Numbered from the stretch's first letter, positions 40,040-49,206 are shown. The stretch: DNA of 64,000 nt from Pelomonas baiyunensis (GCF_043555935.1 NZ_JBIGIB010000005.1:248001-312000); one strand, 5' to 3'. Notes: generated by a model not told the origin, from the letters alone. A program made the numbers and translations.

Positions 40040-41587
40040 TCAGGCGGCGCGGAAGAAGCCCACAGCTTCGATCAGTCGGGTGGAACTGTCGCGCAGCGCA
40101 TCCGCCGAGCGGCTCAGTTCGCCCACCAGGCTGGTGTTTTGCTGGGTGGCCTTGTCGAGCTCATTCATGGCACCGTTCACAACGCCCACGCCTGTGGCCT
40201 GCTCCTGGGCCGAGTGCGAGATTTCCTCGATCAGCTGGCCCATGTTGTTGACCTCGTCGACGACGCTGCGGATGGTGACGCCTGCATTGTTGACCAGCGT
40301 GGTGCCGTTTTCCACCTTCACGGTGGACTCCTGGATCAGCACCTTGATTTCCTTGGCCGCACCCGCCGAGCGTTGGGCCAGCGCGCGCACTTCGGCGGCC
40401 ACCACGGCGAAGCCGCGGCCGTGTTCACCGGCTCGGGCGGCTTCCACCGCCGCGTTCAGGGCCAGGATGTTGGTCTGGAAGGCGATGCCGTCGATCACGC
40501 CGATGATGTCGCCGATCTTCTTGGAGCTGGCGCTGATTTCTTCCATGGTCTCAACGACCTTGGAAACCACGGCGCCACCGTTGCTGGCGGACTGACGGGC
40601 CGTCACGGCGATGCCGGCGGCGCGGCGGGTCAGGTCGCTGGCGCCCTTGAGCGTGGAGGCGATCTCTTCCACCGAGGCGGCGGTGTTTTGCAAGCTGGCG
40701 GCCGAGCGCGTGGTGCGGTCCGCCAGATTGGCGTTGCTGTCGGCGATGGAGCCGGAGTTCTGGGCCACTTCGCTGGCAGCCGTCGAGACGTCGCGCACCA
40801 CGCCGGACAGGGCGGTTTGCATGTCCTTCATGGCCTGCAGCATCTGGCTCAGTTCGTCACGGCCTTCCACTTGGATGTCTTGCGTGAGGTCGCCGGCGGC
40901 GATGGCTTCCGCGGCGTGCTGCGCCTTGCGGGCGGGGCCGACGATGGAGCGCGAGATGACCAGGAAGCCACCAAAGCCCAGCGCCACGGCCACGAGCACC
41001 AGAACGGCGGTCACCATCACCGAGCGGCGGGCCAGCTCGCCACCCTTGACGGCCAGTTCCTTGCCGTTGTCGAACTGGGTGTCCACCAGCTTCTTCAGGC
41101 CTTCCTGCAGCGCGGCTTGCGCGGGGCGCAGGTCGGTGATCAGGCTTTCGCGGGCTTCGTCCGGGCTGCCGTCGGCTTGCACCTTCTGGAACTTCTCCAG
41201 CGCGGTCAGGAACTTGGTCTTGCGGTCACGCACTTCCGTGACGGTGGCCTTCTCGCCCTCGTCGGTGGCGGCGGCTTCCAGCCCGGCCAGCTGCTTCTCG
41301 GTTTCTTCCAGAGCGTCTGCGATCGCCTTCTTCTGCTTCTTGATGGCGCCTGCGGTGTCCAGCAGCAGCAGGTCGCGCACAGCGCGCGAAATGATGTTGA
41401 CCTGGCTTTCCAGGGCATTGGCGGCCGCGATCTTGACCAGGCTGGAGTTCGCCGTGCGGTCCAGGTCCTTGGCCAGACCGCTGGCGTTGGAGGCGCCGTA
41501 CACGCCAATGGCCACCAGCAGCAAGATCAGCAGTCCGAAGCTCACAAAGAGCCGCTGGCCAATGCGCAGTTGGGTCAAGAAGTTCAT
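40040..41587 (-). CDS. Methyl-accepting chemotaxis protein without C-terminal pentapeptide
   Basis: A 515-residue chemoreceptor. TM1 (FVSFGLLILLLVAIGVYGAS) is followed by a roughly 150-residue four-helix periplasmic domain (4HB_MCP type), TM2 (VMVTAVLVLVAVALGFGGFL), HAMP, and a signalling domain with GIAFQTNILALNAAVEAARA. It ends in VGFFRAA with no CheR-binding pentapeptide, in contrast to the receptor at 16-17.8 kb. AAGGATC precedes the ATG at 41587. Ligand unknown. Confidence 0.93.
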   Translation of the reverse strand: MNFLTQLRIGQRLFVSFGLLILLLVAIGVYGASNASGLAKDLDRTANSSLVKIAAANALESQVNIISRAVRDLLLLDTAGAIKKQKKAIADALEETEKQLAGLEAAATDEGEKATVTEVRDRKTKFLTALEKFQKVQADGSPDEARESLITDLRPAQAALQEGLKKLVDTQFDNGKELAVKGGELARRSVMVTAVLVLVAVALGFGGFLVISRSIVGPARKAQHAAEAIAAGDLTQDIQVEGRDELSQMLQAMKDMQTALSGVVRDVSTAASEVAQNSGSIADSNANLADRTTRSAASLQNTAASVEEIASTLKGASDLTRRAAGIAVTARQSASNGGAVVSKVVETMEEISASSKKIGDIIGVIDGIAFQTNILALNAAVEAARAGEHGRGFAVVAAEVRALAQRSAGAAKEIKVLIQESTVKVENGTTLVNNAGVTIRSVVDEVNNMGQLIEEISHSAQEQATGVGVVNGAMNELDKATQQNTSLVGELSRSADALRDSSTRLIEAVGFFRAA

Positions 41588-41810
41588 GCGATCAGATCCT
41601 TGTTCGGTGTTCTCAGAGCCCCGGCGGTGTCGCAAACGCGCCGGCATTCCAACGTAGGTTGAATGTAGGGCTGTCAGCCCTGTTTTTTCGGCCCCACCGA
41701 GCGGCCGCCGCGCAGTGTGTCTCGACCTGTCACCATTTCTTTTTGGTGCATCTGCGCTTGGCGTGAACTCGTTCACAGCGGCTGTGTCGGCTGCCGCGCG
41801 CCGCGCGCAC

Positions 41811-43112
41811 TCAGCGCGGGCCGGCCGCGGTCGATTTCAAACGCACCACGTCCACGGCATCGAGCTCGGAGGCACCGCCCCCGAAGCTGTGGCGCACGTG
41901 GCTGGCCAGGGCGGCCAGGTCGTCGATGTCCAGCACACCGGCAAACGGTGGCATGCCGTAGGGCTGCGGGTGGCCAGCGGTGGCGGGCCCGAACCCGCCG
42001 CGTTCGATGAGCCGGATCAGGTTGGTGGCGTCGGCCAGGGCCACCATGCGGCTGCCAGCCAGCGCGGGGTAGGCCATGGCGCCCGCTTCGTCGCTGCGGC
42101 CTTGGCCTTCGGCGCCGTGGCAGCTGGCGCAATGTTCGCGGTACAGGGCCGCGCCGCGATCGCGTCGGCGTGGGTCAGGTCGGGTGGCGGGCCCGCGGGC
42201 CACCGTGTGCTCGGGCAGCTGGCGCAGGTAGGCGCTCATGGCGGCCAGGTCGCGCTCGTTCAGCGCCGAGGTGCTGCCCAGCACCACCTCCGCCATGGGC
42301 CCGACGGCGCTGTGCGGGCCGGCGTGGCCGGTGCGCAGCCATCGCTGCAGCGTGGCGTCGGGCCAGCGTTGTACGCCGCCCTCGGCGGGGTCGTGAAGCG
42401 ACGGCGCCGTCCAGCCCAGCCCGGCGAGCAGCCCGCCGCGGAAGTCGGCAGGCCCTTGGTCGCCACCCAGCGCATTGCGGGCGGCGTGGCAGGCGCTGCA
42501 GTGCGCCAGACCCTGGGTCAGGTAGGCGCCACGGTTCCAGGTGGCGTCACGGGTCGGGTCGGCTTCATAGACGCCCGGGCGGAAGTTCAGCGCCCGCCAG
42601 GCGGCCTGGGCCAGTGCGGTGCCGTACGGCCAACGCAGTTCGTGCGGTTGGCGTGGGGCGGCCACGGCGGGCTGGGTGCTCAGCCACGCGAACAGGGCGT
42701 CGGCATCGTCCCGGGTGACGAGCGTGGTGTTGGTCAGCGGATGGGCCGGCACCAGCAGGCGCTGGTCGGCGCCCAGGCCGAAGTGCAGGGCGCGCCAGAA
42801 GTCGTCCGGCGTCCAGCCGGCCAGGCCGGTGGCGTCCGGCGTGAGGTTGCTGGAAAAGACGGTGCCAAACGGGGTGGGAATGGCCCGGCCGCCCGCCAGG
42901 CGGCTGCCGCCGCGGGCGGTGTGGCAGCCTGCACAGTTGCCCACCGCCGCGAGGTAGGCGCCGCGCGCCACTTGCTCGGCACTGGGCGGTGCGGCCGCTG
43001 CGCCGCCGGCCGCCGGGGCGCCCAGCGGGTGGCGCTGCCAGGTCAGCAAGGCGGCACAACCCAGGACCGTGGCCAGGGCACAGGCCAGCAGCAGGCGCAG
43101 CAGTGTCTTCAT
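41811..43112 (-). CDS. Triheme cytochrome c
   Basis: A 433-residue exported protein with three CxxCH haem motifs: CAGCH near residue 61, CSACH near 207 and CASCH near 337. A signal or anchor peptide is at the N-terminus (LLRLLLACALATVLGCAAL). Domain layout resembles the cytochrome subunits of membrane-bound alcohol, aldehyde or gluconate dehydrogenases, but no dehydrogenase subunit is adjacent. It overlaps the upstream diheme cytochrome gene by 4 bp, so the pair may form an electron transfer module. Confidence 0.88.
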   Translation of the reverse strand: MKTLLRLLLACALATVLGCAALLTWQRHPLGAPAAGGAAAAPPSAEQVARGAYLAAVGNCAGCHTARGGSRLAGGRAIPTPFGTVFSSNLTPDATGLAGWTPDDFWRALHFGLGADQRLLVPAHPLTNTTLVTRDDADALFAWLSTQPAVAAPRQPHELRWPYGTALAQAAWRALNFRPGVYEADPTRDATWNRGAYLTQGLAHCSACHAARNALGGDQGPADFRGGLLAGLGWTAPSLHDPAEGGVQRWPDATLQRWLRTGHAGPHSAVGPMAEVVLGSTSALNERDLAAMSAYLRQLPEHTVARGPATRPDPRRRDRGAALYREHCASCHGAEGQGRSDEAGAMAYPALAGSRMVALADATNLIRLIERGGFGPATAGHPQPYGMPPFAGVLDIDDLAALASHVRHSFGGGASELDAVDVVRLKSTAAGPR

Positions 43113-43882
43113 GGCGCCAGGCCTCCGCAGCGCATGGGCGCCGGCCCTGGCAGCGCAGCCGCGGGGTGGGTGTCGGCGGGCATGACCTGCGCGGACAGGA
43201 ATTGCGTGATGACGTGGATGTCGTCGGTGCTGAGGCGCCGGGCGATGTCGGCCATGCAGTCGGGGGCCTGGGCATGGCGTTGGCCGCCCCGCCAAGCGCC
43301 GAGTTGTCCATTCAGGTAGTCGCGCGACAGGCCCAGCAACCCAGGCACGGCGGGTTGTGTGCCGGTCAGGCGGGTGCCGTGGCAGGCGGTGCACGCGGGC
43401 AGGCCGCGCTGGGCGTCGCCCTGCAGCACCAGGCGCTGGCCGCGCTGCAGCGCTTCGGCCGGCACGGTGGGCGCCTGGGGCGCGGGGTAGGGCAGGTCCA
43501 GCGACGCGAAATGGCCCGCAATGTCGCGCAGGTAGGCGTCGGACAGCGGCGTCACCAAGTCGCTCATCAGGCCGTAGTCGCGCCGGCCATCGCGGAAATT
43601 GAGCAACTGGTTGTAAAGGTAGCCCGCCGGTTTGCCGGCCAGCCGGGGGTAGTAGCCGTCTGGCGCGGCGCGCCCCGAGGCGCCATGGCAGCCGGTGCAG
43701 GCCAGCACGCGCTGCGCCAGGGTGTTGGGCACTGGGCCGGTGGGCCCCGAAGCCTGAGAAGCCGCACCCGGGGCGGACGCCGTCGGCTGGGCCAAGGCAG
43801 CTGCGGCGGCCACGCACAGCCCGGCGGCAAGCGCCCAGGCGGTGCGCTGCGGCAACGTGGAAGCGCGCAGCTGCGCCGTCAT
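43109..43882 (-). CDS. Diheme cytochrome c (c4-like)
   Basis: A 257-residue periplasmic protein with a signal peptide ending AAAALAQ. It has two haem sites, CTGCH near residue 62 and CTACH near 164, each followed by distal methionine-containing segments (YGLMSDL, DCMADI), the arrangement of cytochrome c4. Its start overlaps yggS by 4 bp and its end overlaps the triheme cytochrome gene. Predicted electron carrier to a terminal oxidase or another acceptor. Confidence 0.88.
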   Translation of the reverse strand: MTAQLRASTLPQRTAWALAAGLCVAAAAALAQPTASAPGAASQASGPTGPVPNTLAQRVLACTGCHGASGRAAPDGYYPRLAGKPAGYLYNQLLNFRDGRRDYGLMSDLVTPLSDAYLRDIAGHFASLDLPYPAPQAPTVPAEALQRGQRLVLQGDAQRGLPACTACHGTRLTGTQPAVPGLLGLSRDYLNGQLGAWRGGQRHAQAPDCMADIARRLSTDDIHVITQFLSAQVMPADTHPAAALPGPAPMRCGGLAP

Positions 43883-44556
43883 GTCCGGGCGCCGAAGATG
43901 GCGCTGCCCACGCGCACCAGCGTGGAGCCGGCCGCCACGGCGTCTTCCAGGTCGGCGCTCATGCCCAGAGACAGGGTGTCGAGTGCCAGGCCCTGCGACT
44001 GCAGTTGCTGGAACAGGGCCGCCATCGCGTCATGCTGCGCCCGGGCGCCCGGGCCCGGCTCAGGCACCGCCATCAGGCCGCGCAGGTGCAGCCGCGGCAG
44101 CGCGGCCACGGCCTGGGCCAAGGCGGGCACCTCCTCCGGCAGCGCGCCGCTTTTGCTGGCTTCGCCGCTGATATTGACTTGCAGACACACCTGCAGGTCC
44201 GGCAGGTGTGCCGGGCGTTGTTCAGACAGCCGCTGCGCCACCTTCAGGCGGTCGACGGAATGCACCCAGTCGAACTGTTCGGCCACAGGGCGGGTCTTGT
44301 TGCTTTGCAACGGCCCGATCAGGTGCCAGGCGATCTGGGGTCGCAGGTCGGCCAAGGCGTCGATCTTGGCCAGGCCCTCTTGCACGTAGTTCTCGCCGAA
44401 CGCCCGGGCGCCAGCGGCAAAGGCCTCGCGCACCGCGTCGGCCGGGAAGGTTTTGGTGACGGGCAGCAGGCCCACGGCGCCTGGGGCGCGGCCGGCTGCG
44501 ACGCATGCCGCATCGAGGCGGGTTTTGGTGGCTTGGAGGGAGTCGGAGATCGCCAT
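43879..44556 (-). CDS. yggS: PLP homeostasis protein YggS/PLPBP
   Basis: A 225-residue single-domain TIM-barrel PLP-binding protein. LLPVTKTFPADAVREA holds the PLP lysine, FGENYVQE and WHLIGPLQSNK are family signatures, and LSLGMSADLEDAV lies near the C-terminus. It maintains vitamin B6 and amino acid balance and has no known catalytic activity. The ATG at 44556 is preferred over an in-frame TTG two codons upstream. It is divergent from pilT, a synteny conserved in proteobacteria. Confidence 0.95.
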   Translation of the reverse strand: MAISDSLQATKTRLDAACVAAGRAPGAVGLLPVTKTFPADAVREAFAAGARAFGENYVQEGLAKIDALADLRPQIAWHLIGPLQSNKTRPVAEQFDWVHSVDRLKVAQRLSEQRPAHLPDLQVCLQVNISGEASKSGALPEEVPALAQAVAALPRLHLRGLMAVPEPGPGARAQHDAMAALFQQLQSQGLALDTLSLGMSADLEDAVAAGSTLVRVGSAIFGART

Positions 44557-44585
44557 AATCAACCGGGCTCTTTCATACGCACACC

Positions 44586-45629
44586 ATGGACATCACCCAG
44601 CTGCTGGCATTCTCGGTCAAGAACAAGGCGTCTGACCTCCACCTCTCGGCCGGCTTGCCGCCCATGATTCGCGTGCACGGCGATGTGCGCCGCATCAACG
44701 TCGAGGCGCTGGACCACCGCGCGGTGCACGACATGGTGTACGACATCATGAACGACTCGCAGCGCAAGGTGTACGAGGAGACGCTGGAAGTCGACTTCTC
44801 CTTCGAGATCCAGGGTCTGGCGCGTTTCCGCGTGAACGCGTTCAACCAGAACCGTGGCGCCGGCGCCGTGTTCCGCACGATTCCGAGCAAGATCTTGAGC
44901 CTGGAGCAGCTCAATGCGCCCAAAGTGTTTGCCGACCTGGCCCTCAAGCCGCGCGGCATGGTGCTGGTGACCGGCCCGACCGGCTCGGGCAAGAGCACGA
45001 CGCTGGCGGCCATGATCAACCACCTCAACGAGAACGAATACGGCCACATCCTGACCATCGAGGACCCGATCGAATTCGTGCACGAGTCCAAGAAGAGCCT
45101 GGTCAACCAGCGCGAGGTGGGCCCGCACACGCACAGCTTCAGCAACGCGCTGCGCTCCGCGCTGCGCGAAGACCCGGATGCGGTGCTGGTGGGTGAAATG
45201 CGCGACCTGGAAACCATCCGCCTGGCCCTGACCGCGGCGGAAACCGGCCACTTGGTGTTCGGCACGCTGCACACCTCGTCGGCCGCCAAGACGGTGGACC
45301 GCATCGTGGACGTGTTCCCCGCGGCGGAAAAGGAAATGGTGCGCGCGATGGTGTCCGAATCCCTCGTGGCCGTCATCTCGCAAAGCCTGTGCAAGCTCAA
45401 AGACGGCACGGGCCGCGTGGCAGCGCACGAAATCATGTTGGGCACCTCGGCCATTCGCAACCTGATCCGCGAAAACAAGGTGGCGCAGATGTATTCGGCC
45501 ATCCAGACCGGCAACAGCCTGGGCATGCAGACGCTGGACCAGAACCTCACCGACCTCGTGCGCCGCAACATCATTTCGCCGGCGGAGGCACGGGCCAAGG
45601 CGAAGTTCCCTGAAAACTTCCCGGGCTGA
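44586..45629 (+). CDS. pilT: Type IV pilus retraction ATPase PilT
   Basis: A 347-residue hexameric ATPase that retracts type IV pili for twitching and DNA uptake. Walker A is GPTGSGKST near residue 132, with the Asp box TIEDPIEF, Walker B VGEMRDLET and the His box GTLHTSSAAKTVDRI. The C-terminal AIRNLIRE matches the PilT-specific AIRNLIRE motif. It is followed by pilU after a hairpin-rich 140-bp gap. Confidence 0.97.
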   Translation: MDITQLLAFSVKNKASDLHLSAGLPPMIRVHGDVRRINVEALDHRAVHDMVYDIMNDSQRKVYEETLEVDFSFEIQGLARFRVNAFNQNRGAGAVFRTIPSKILSLEQLNAPKVFADLALKPRGMVLVTGPTGSGKSTTLAAMINHLNENEYGHILTIEDPIEFVHESKKSLVNQREVGPHTHSFSNALRSALREDPDAVLVGEMRDLETIRLALTAAETGHLVFGTLHTSSAAKTVDRIVDVFPAAEKEMVRAMVSESLVAVISQSLCKLKDGTGRVAAHEIMLGTSAIRNLIRENKVAQMYSAIQTGNSLGMQTLDQNLTDLVRRNIISPAEARAKAKFPENFPG

Positions 45630-45672
45630 TGACCCACCCCCTACGCGCTCCGCGCGCCCCCTCAAGGGCACG

Positions 45673-45742
45673 CTCCCGACGGTCCGGCAACGCCGGATCC
45701 GTGGGAGTCGCTGGAGTAACGGCGGGCCCTTGGGGCCGCCTT
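45673..45742. repeat. Hairpin-rich intergenic element between pilT and pilU
   Basis: Two inverted repeats lie in the pilT-pilU gap. The first (45673-45707) pairs CTCCCGACGGTCCGGC with GCCGGATCCGTGGGAG around an AAC loop, with one or two mismatches. The second (about 45722-45740) pairs GGCGG-CCC with GGG-CCGCC. Just upstream are CGCG-CTC-CGCG and CCCTCAAGGG. It resembles dispersed intergenic repeats of this order; it may also stabilise pilT mRNA or attenuate pilU expression. There is only one copy in the window. Confidence 0.5.
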
Positions 45743-45769
45743 GAAATGCAGAACAGGTAGGCAGTACGT

Positions 45770-46906
45770 ATGGAAAGAGATCAAGCATCCAAGTTCATCA
45801 ACGACCTGCTTCGGCTGATGCTGTCGCGCAAGGGGTCGGACCTCTTCCTCACGGCCGAATTCCCGCCCGCCATCAAGGTGGACGGCAAGGTGACCAAGGT
45901 GTCGCCCCAGCCGCTGACCGGCCAGCACACGCTGCAGTTGGCGCGGGCCATCATGAACGACAAGCAGGCGGCGGAGTTCGAGCGTTGCAAGGAGTGCAAC
46001 TTCGCCATCTCGCCGCACGGCATCGGCCGCTTCCGGGTGAACGCCTTCATCCAGCAAGGGCAGGTGGGCCTGGTGCTGCGGACGATTCCGTCCATCCTGC
46101 CGACCATCGAGTCGCTGGACCTGCCGCTGGTGTTGCGCGATGTGGTGCAGAACAAGCGCGGACTGGTCATCGTGGTGGGGGCCACGGGCTCCGGCAAGAG
46201 CACGACGCTGGCCGCGATGATCGACGAGCGCAACGAAACCACGCATGGCCACATCGTGACCATCGAGGACCCGATTGAGTTCGTGCACCCGCACAAAAAC
46301 TGCATCGTCACGCAGCGTGAACTGGGCATTGACACCGACAGCTGGGAAGCCGCGCTGAAGAATTCGCTGCGTCAGGCGCCTGACGTCATCCTCATGGGCG
46401 AGCTGCGAGACCGCGAGACCATGGACCACGCCATCGCCTTCGCCGAGACCGGCCACCTGTGCATGGCCACGCTGCACGCCAACAGCGCCAACCAGGCGCT
46501 GGACCGCATCATCAACTTCTTCCCCGAAGACCGCCGCCAGCAGCTGCTGATGGACCTGTCACTGAACCTGCGCGCCCTCGTCAGCCAGCGGCTGCTGCCG
46601 CGCCGTGAGGGCAAGGGCCGGGTGGCGGCGGTGGAAATCATGCTGAACTCGCCGCTGATTTCGGACCTGATCTTCAAGGGCGAGATCAGCGAGATCAAGG
46701 AACTGATGAAGCGCTCGCGCGAGCAAGGCATGCAGACCTTCGACCAGGCGCTGTTCGACCTGTACGAAACCGGTCGCGTCACCTACGAAGACGCGTTGCG
46801 CAACGCCGACTCCGTCAACGACCTGCGCCTGCAGATCAAGCTCAACAGCGAACGCGCCCGCAGCGGCGAACTGTCCAGCGGCACCGAACACCTGACCATC
46901 GTCTGA
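45770..46906 (+). CDS. pilU: PilT-dependent ATPase PilU
   Basis: A 378-residue PilT paralogue that assists pilus retraction under load. Walker A is GATGSGKST near residue 141, with TIEDPIEFVHP, the Walker B-region LMGELRDRETM and MATLHANSANQALDRI. The C-terminal region lacks PilT's AIRNLIRE and has LMKRSREQGMQTFDQALFDL, typical of PilU. It ends 2 bp before the dehydrogenase gene. Confidence 0.96.
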   Translation: MERDQASKFINDLLRLMLSRKGSDLFLTAEFPPAIKVDGKVTKVSPQPLTGQHTLQLARAIMNDKQAAEFERCKECNFAISPHGIGRFRVNAFIQQGQVGLVLRTIPSILPTIESLDLPLVLRDVVQNKRGLVIVVGATGSGKSTTLAAMIDERNETTHGHIVTIEDPIEFVHPHKNCIVTQRELGIDTDSWEAALKNSLRQAPDVILMGELRDRETMDHAIAFAETGHLCMATLHANSANQALDRIINFFPEDRRQQLLMDLSLNLRALVSQRLLPRREGKGRVAAVEIMLNSPLISDLIFKGEISEIKELMKRSREQGMQTFDQALFDLYETGRVTYEDALRNADSVNDLRLQIKLNSERARSGELSSGTEHLTIV

Positions 46907-46908
46907 CC

Positions 46909-47799
46909 ATGACCGCCCGTACCTACGACTCCATCCCTCCGCGTCGCGTCGCCTTTCTGGGCCTGGGCGTCATGGGCCACCCCATGGCCGGCCATCTGGC
47001 GCGTGCCGGGCATCAGGTCACGGTCTACAACCGCACCACCGCGAAGGCCGAGGCCTGGGCGAAGGAATACGGTGGCGGCTTTGCCGTGACGCCGGCCGAG
47101 GCGGTCAAGGGCGCCGAGTTCGTGTTCTGCTGCGTCGGCAATGACGACGACCTGCGTTCGGTCGTGCTGGGTGACGGCGGTGCCTTGGCCGGCATGGCCG
47201 CTGGCGCTGTGTTTGTGGACCACACCACTGCGTCGGCCGAAGTCGCGCGCGAACTCCACGCCGCTGCTGCTGCGCGGGGCATCGCCTTCGTGGATGCGCC
47301 GGTGTCGGGCGGGCAGGCCGGCGCCGTCAATGGCGCGCTGACGGTGATGTGCGGCGGTGACGCCGCCCCGTTCGAGGCCATGAAGCCCCTGGCCCTGGCG
47401 TTTGCCAAGGCCGTGACGCTGCTGGGCGGCCCGGGGGCCGGTCAGTTGGCCAAGATGGTCAACCAGATTTGCATCGCCGGCGTGGTGCAGGGGCTGGCGG
47501 AAGCGGTGCGGTTCGGCCAGAACGCGGGCCTGGACATGGTGCAGGTGCTGGACGTCATCGGCAAGGGCGCGGCCCAGAGCTGGCAGATGGACAACCGTGG
47601 CAAGACCATGGTGGAAGACAAGTTCGACTTCGGCTTCGCGGTCGACTGGATGCGCAAGGACCTCGGCCTGGTGCTGGACGAGGCGCGCCGCAATGGCTCG
47701 CGCCTGCCGCTGACGGCGCTGGTGGACCAGTTCTACGCCGACGTGCAGGCCATGGGCGGCAAGCGCTGGGACACGTCCAGCCTGATCAAACGCCTCTGA
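46909..47799 (+). CDS. 3-hydroxyisobutyrate dehydrogenase-family oxidoreductase
   Basis: A 296-residue NAD(P)-dependent beta-hydroxyacid dehydrogenase. The N-terminal nucleotide motif is FLGLGVMGHPMAGHL. Then come the substrate motif FVDAPVSGGQAGAVNGAL, the catalytic Lys in GAGQLAKMVNQ, and the C-terminal DWMRKDLGLVLDEAR. It could act on 3-hydroxyisobutyrate, tartronate semialdehyde or succinic semialdehyde; the sequence alone does not decide. Proximity to pilU suggests cotranscription but not shared function. Confidence 0.92.
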   Translation: MTARTYDSIPPRRVAFLGLGVMGHPMAGHLARAGHQVTVYNRTTAKAEAWAKEYGGGFAVTPAEAVKGAEFVFCCVGNDDDLRSVVLGDGGALAGMAAGAVFVDHTTASAEVARELHAAAAARGIAFVDAPVSGGQAGAVNGALTVMCGGDAAPFEAMKPLALAFAKAVTLLGGPGAGQLAKMVNQICIAGVVQGLAEAVRFGQNAGLDMVQVLDVIGKGAAQSWQMDNRGKTMVEDKFDFGFAVDWMRKDLGLVLDEARRNGSRLPLTALVDQFYADVQAMGGKRWDTSSLIKRL

Positions 47800-47813
47800 A
47801 CACTTGATTCAAG

Positions 47814-47918
47814 CGCGCCTCCGGGCCGCCCCGAGGCGCGATTGAGCGGATGTGCGAGCGGGCTATCCCCCGCGAGCCGCAGCGCGGTCTGCAAGACCGG
47901 TCAGGCCGTCAGGCCTGA
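47814..47918. terminator. Cluster of hairpins between convergent genes
   Basis: The gap after the dehydrogenase gene holds CGCGCCTC/GAGGCGCG (47814-47821 with 47833-47840), CGGTCT-GCA-AGACCG (47885-47899) and TCAGGCC repeats ending in GGCCTGA (47900-47918). None has a T-run, so intrinsic termination is uncertain; the cluster probably ends both converging transcripts or is an intergenic repeat. Confidence 0.4.
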
Positions 47919-47933
47919 ACGAGGGGCGTGCAT

Positions 47934-48545
47934 TTACTGCTTCTTCGGCGTGATGCGAGCGAGTTCGTCCTCGCTGATGATCTCGAACGCACGCACCACC
48001 TTCTTCACGCCGCCCACCTGGCGGGCGATGTCGGTTGCGCGGTTGGCTTCGCGCTCGGTCACGCGGCCCATCAGGTAGGCCTGGCCGCGCTCCACCACCA
48101 CGTAAAAGGCGTTGCTGATCAAGTCGCGCGCGTCGATCAGCTGCGCTTTGATCTTGCCCTGGATGACGACGTCGTTGGAGCGGCTGCTCAGCGAGCTGTG
48201 CATGGTCACCGCCACTTCGTTCATCACCTTCGTCACGTTCTCGACGCCGGCCACGATGCGCTCCAGCTCGGCCTGGTCGGCTTCGTTGCGGGCTTCGCCG
48301 GTGATCAGCGCGACGCGGTTGTAGCTGTTGACGTTCACGTGCACCCGGTCGCCCAGTTGCTCGCGGATGCGCGAGCCGGCCTTGAGCTCGATGGTCTCGT
48401 CTTCCAGCTGGGTGGCGGAGGTGCGGCGGTCGGTGGCCACGCTCACGCCGCCCATCATGGCGCCGCCAATCAGCAGAGGCGCGCAGCCGGTGGTCAGGGC
48501 GCTGGCCAGCGCCGCAGCGGCCAGGGTCAGGGAAAGCTTCTTCAT
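47934..48545 (-). CDS. dolP: BON-domain outer-membrane lipoprotein DolP
   Basis: A 203-residue lipoprotein with lipobox LTTGC (Cys20) and two BON domains. The first covers about 50-115 (RVHVNVNSYNRVALITGEA) and the second about 125-195 (NAFYVVVERGQAYLMGRVTEREA). This matches DolP (YraP), which binds anionic phospholipid and supports outer-membrane integrity. It follows diaA and yraN, the same order as in E. coli. Confidence 0.9.
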   Translation of the reverse strand: MKKLSLTLAAAALASALTTGCAPLLIGGAMMGGVSVATDRRTSATQLEDETIELKAGSRIREQLGDRVHVNVNSYNRVALITGEARNEADQAELERIVAGVENVTKVMNEVAVTMHSSLSSRSNDVVIQGKIKAQLIDARDLISNAFYVVVERGQAYLMGRVTEREANRATDIARQVGGVKKVVRAFEIISEDELARITPKKQ

Positions 48546-48564
48546 CGTCACGGGTCCTGTCAGG

Positions 48565-49134
48565 TTATTCGTCGCTGCCCAGCAGCTGAACGTCAATGGC
48601 GTCCGCCAGTGCATGCAACAGCACGCGCTGCGCCTCAATCACGCGCGGCTCACGTCCGTGGTTGACACGGATCTGGATGTCGGTGTCTTGCAGCAGCCCG
48701 CGCCATTCGTCGGACGCGCCGCCGGTCAGGGCGATCACGCTCATTTCCTGCGAATGCGCCACGGCCAGCGCGCTGGACCAGGCATCGCGCTGCTCGCGCA
48801 GGGGCTCGATCATCAGCAGCACATCGCCGGGGTGGCCGTGCGCCTGCAGCAGCCGGGCGAGGTCCAGGCCCGCAGCGTCACGCGCCTGGGCGGCCAGGCT
48901 CCACGCCGCCAAGCCCGGGCGCTCCTGCTCGAAACGGCCGGCCAGGCGGGCGGCGATGTAGTCGGCCTCGATGCTGGCCAAGCCTTGGCCGGCACACAGG
49001 ATGCGGTTGCCGCCGGTGATGGCGTCCACCACCATCTGCGCGGCCATGCCCAGTGGGCGGGCCAGTTGTTCAGCCGCCTGGTAGAGCAGGTCGGCGCTTT
49101 CGAAGAACTGCTGTTGGATTCGTTGCTCGATCAT
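48565..49134 (-). CDS. diaA: SIS-domain DnaA-initiator-associating protein DiaA/GmhA-like
   Basis: A 189-residue SIS (sugar isomerase) fold protein of the GmhA/DiaA group. GGNRILCAGQGLASIEADYIAARL and the C-terminal VLLHALADAIDVQLLG are characteristic. E. coli DiaA tetramers bind DnaA and time initiation; the related GmhA is a phosphoheptose isomerase. Location between yraN and dolP supports DiaA. The usual GNGGSA loop reads GQGLAS here, so catalysis is doubtful. Confidence 0.85.
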   Translation of the reverse strand: MIEQRIQQQFFESADLLYQAAEQLARPLGMAAQMVVDAITGGNRILCAGQGLASIEADYIAARLAGRFEQERPGLAAWSLAAQARDAAGLDLARLLQAHGHPGDVLLMIEPLREQRDAWSSALAVAHSQEMSVIALTGGASDEWRGLLQDTDIQIRVNHGREPRVIEAQRVLLHALADAIDVQLLGSDE

Positions 49135-49206
49135 GAGCCGCGGATCATAAAAGCCAGGCTTGCTTCAGGCGGAGCCGAGCCCGATCCTGGGCCTGATCCC
49201 GGCCGT

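Noticed and set aside
41588..41720. FliA (sigma-28) promoter before the second chemoreceptor
   Set aside because: TCAA and GCCG boxes can be found but the spacing is 13 rather than about 15 and the -10 is poor.
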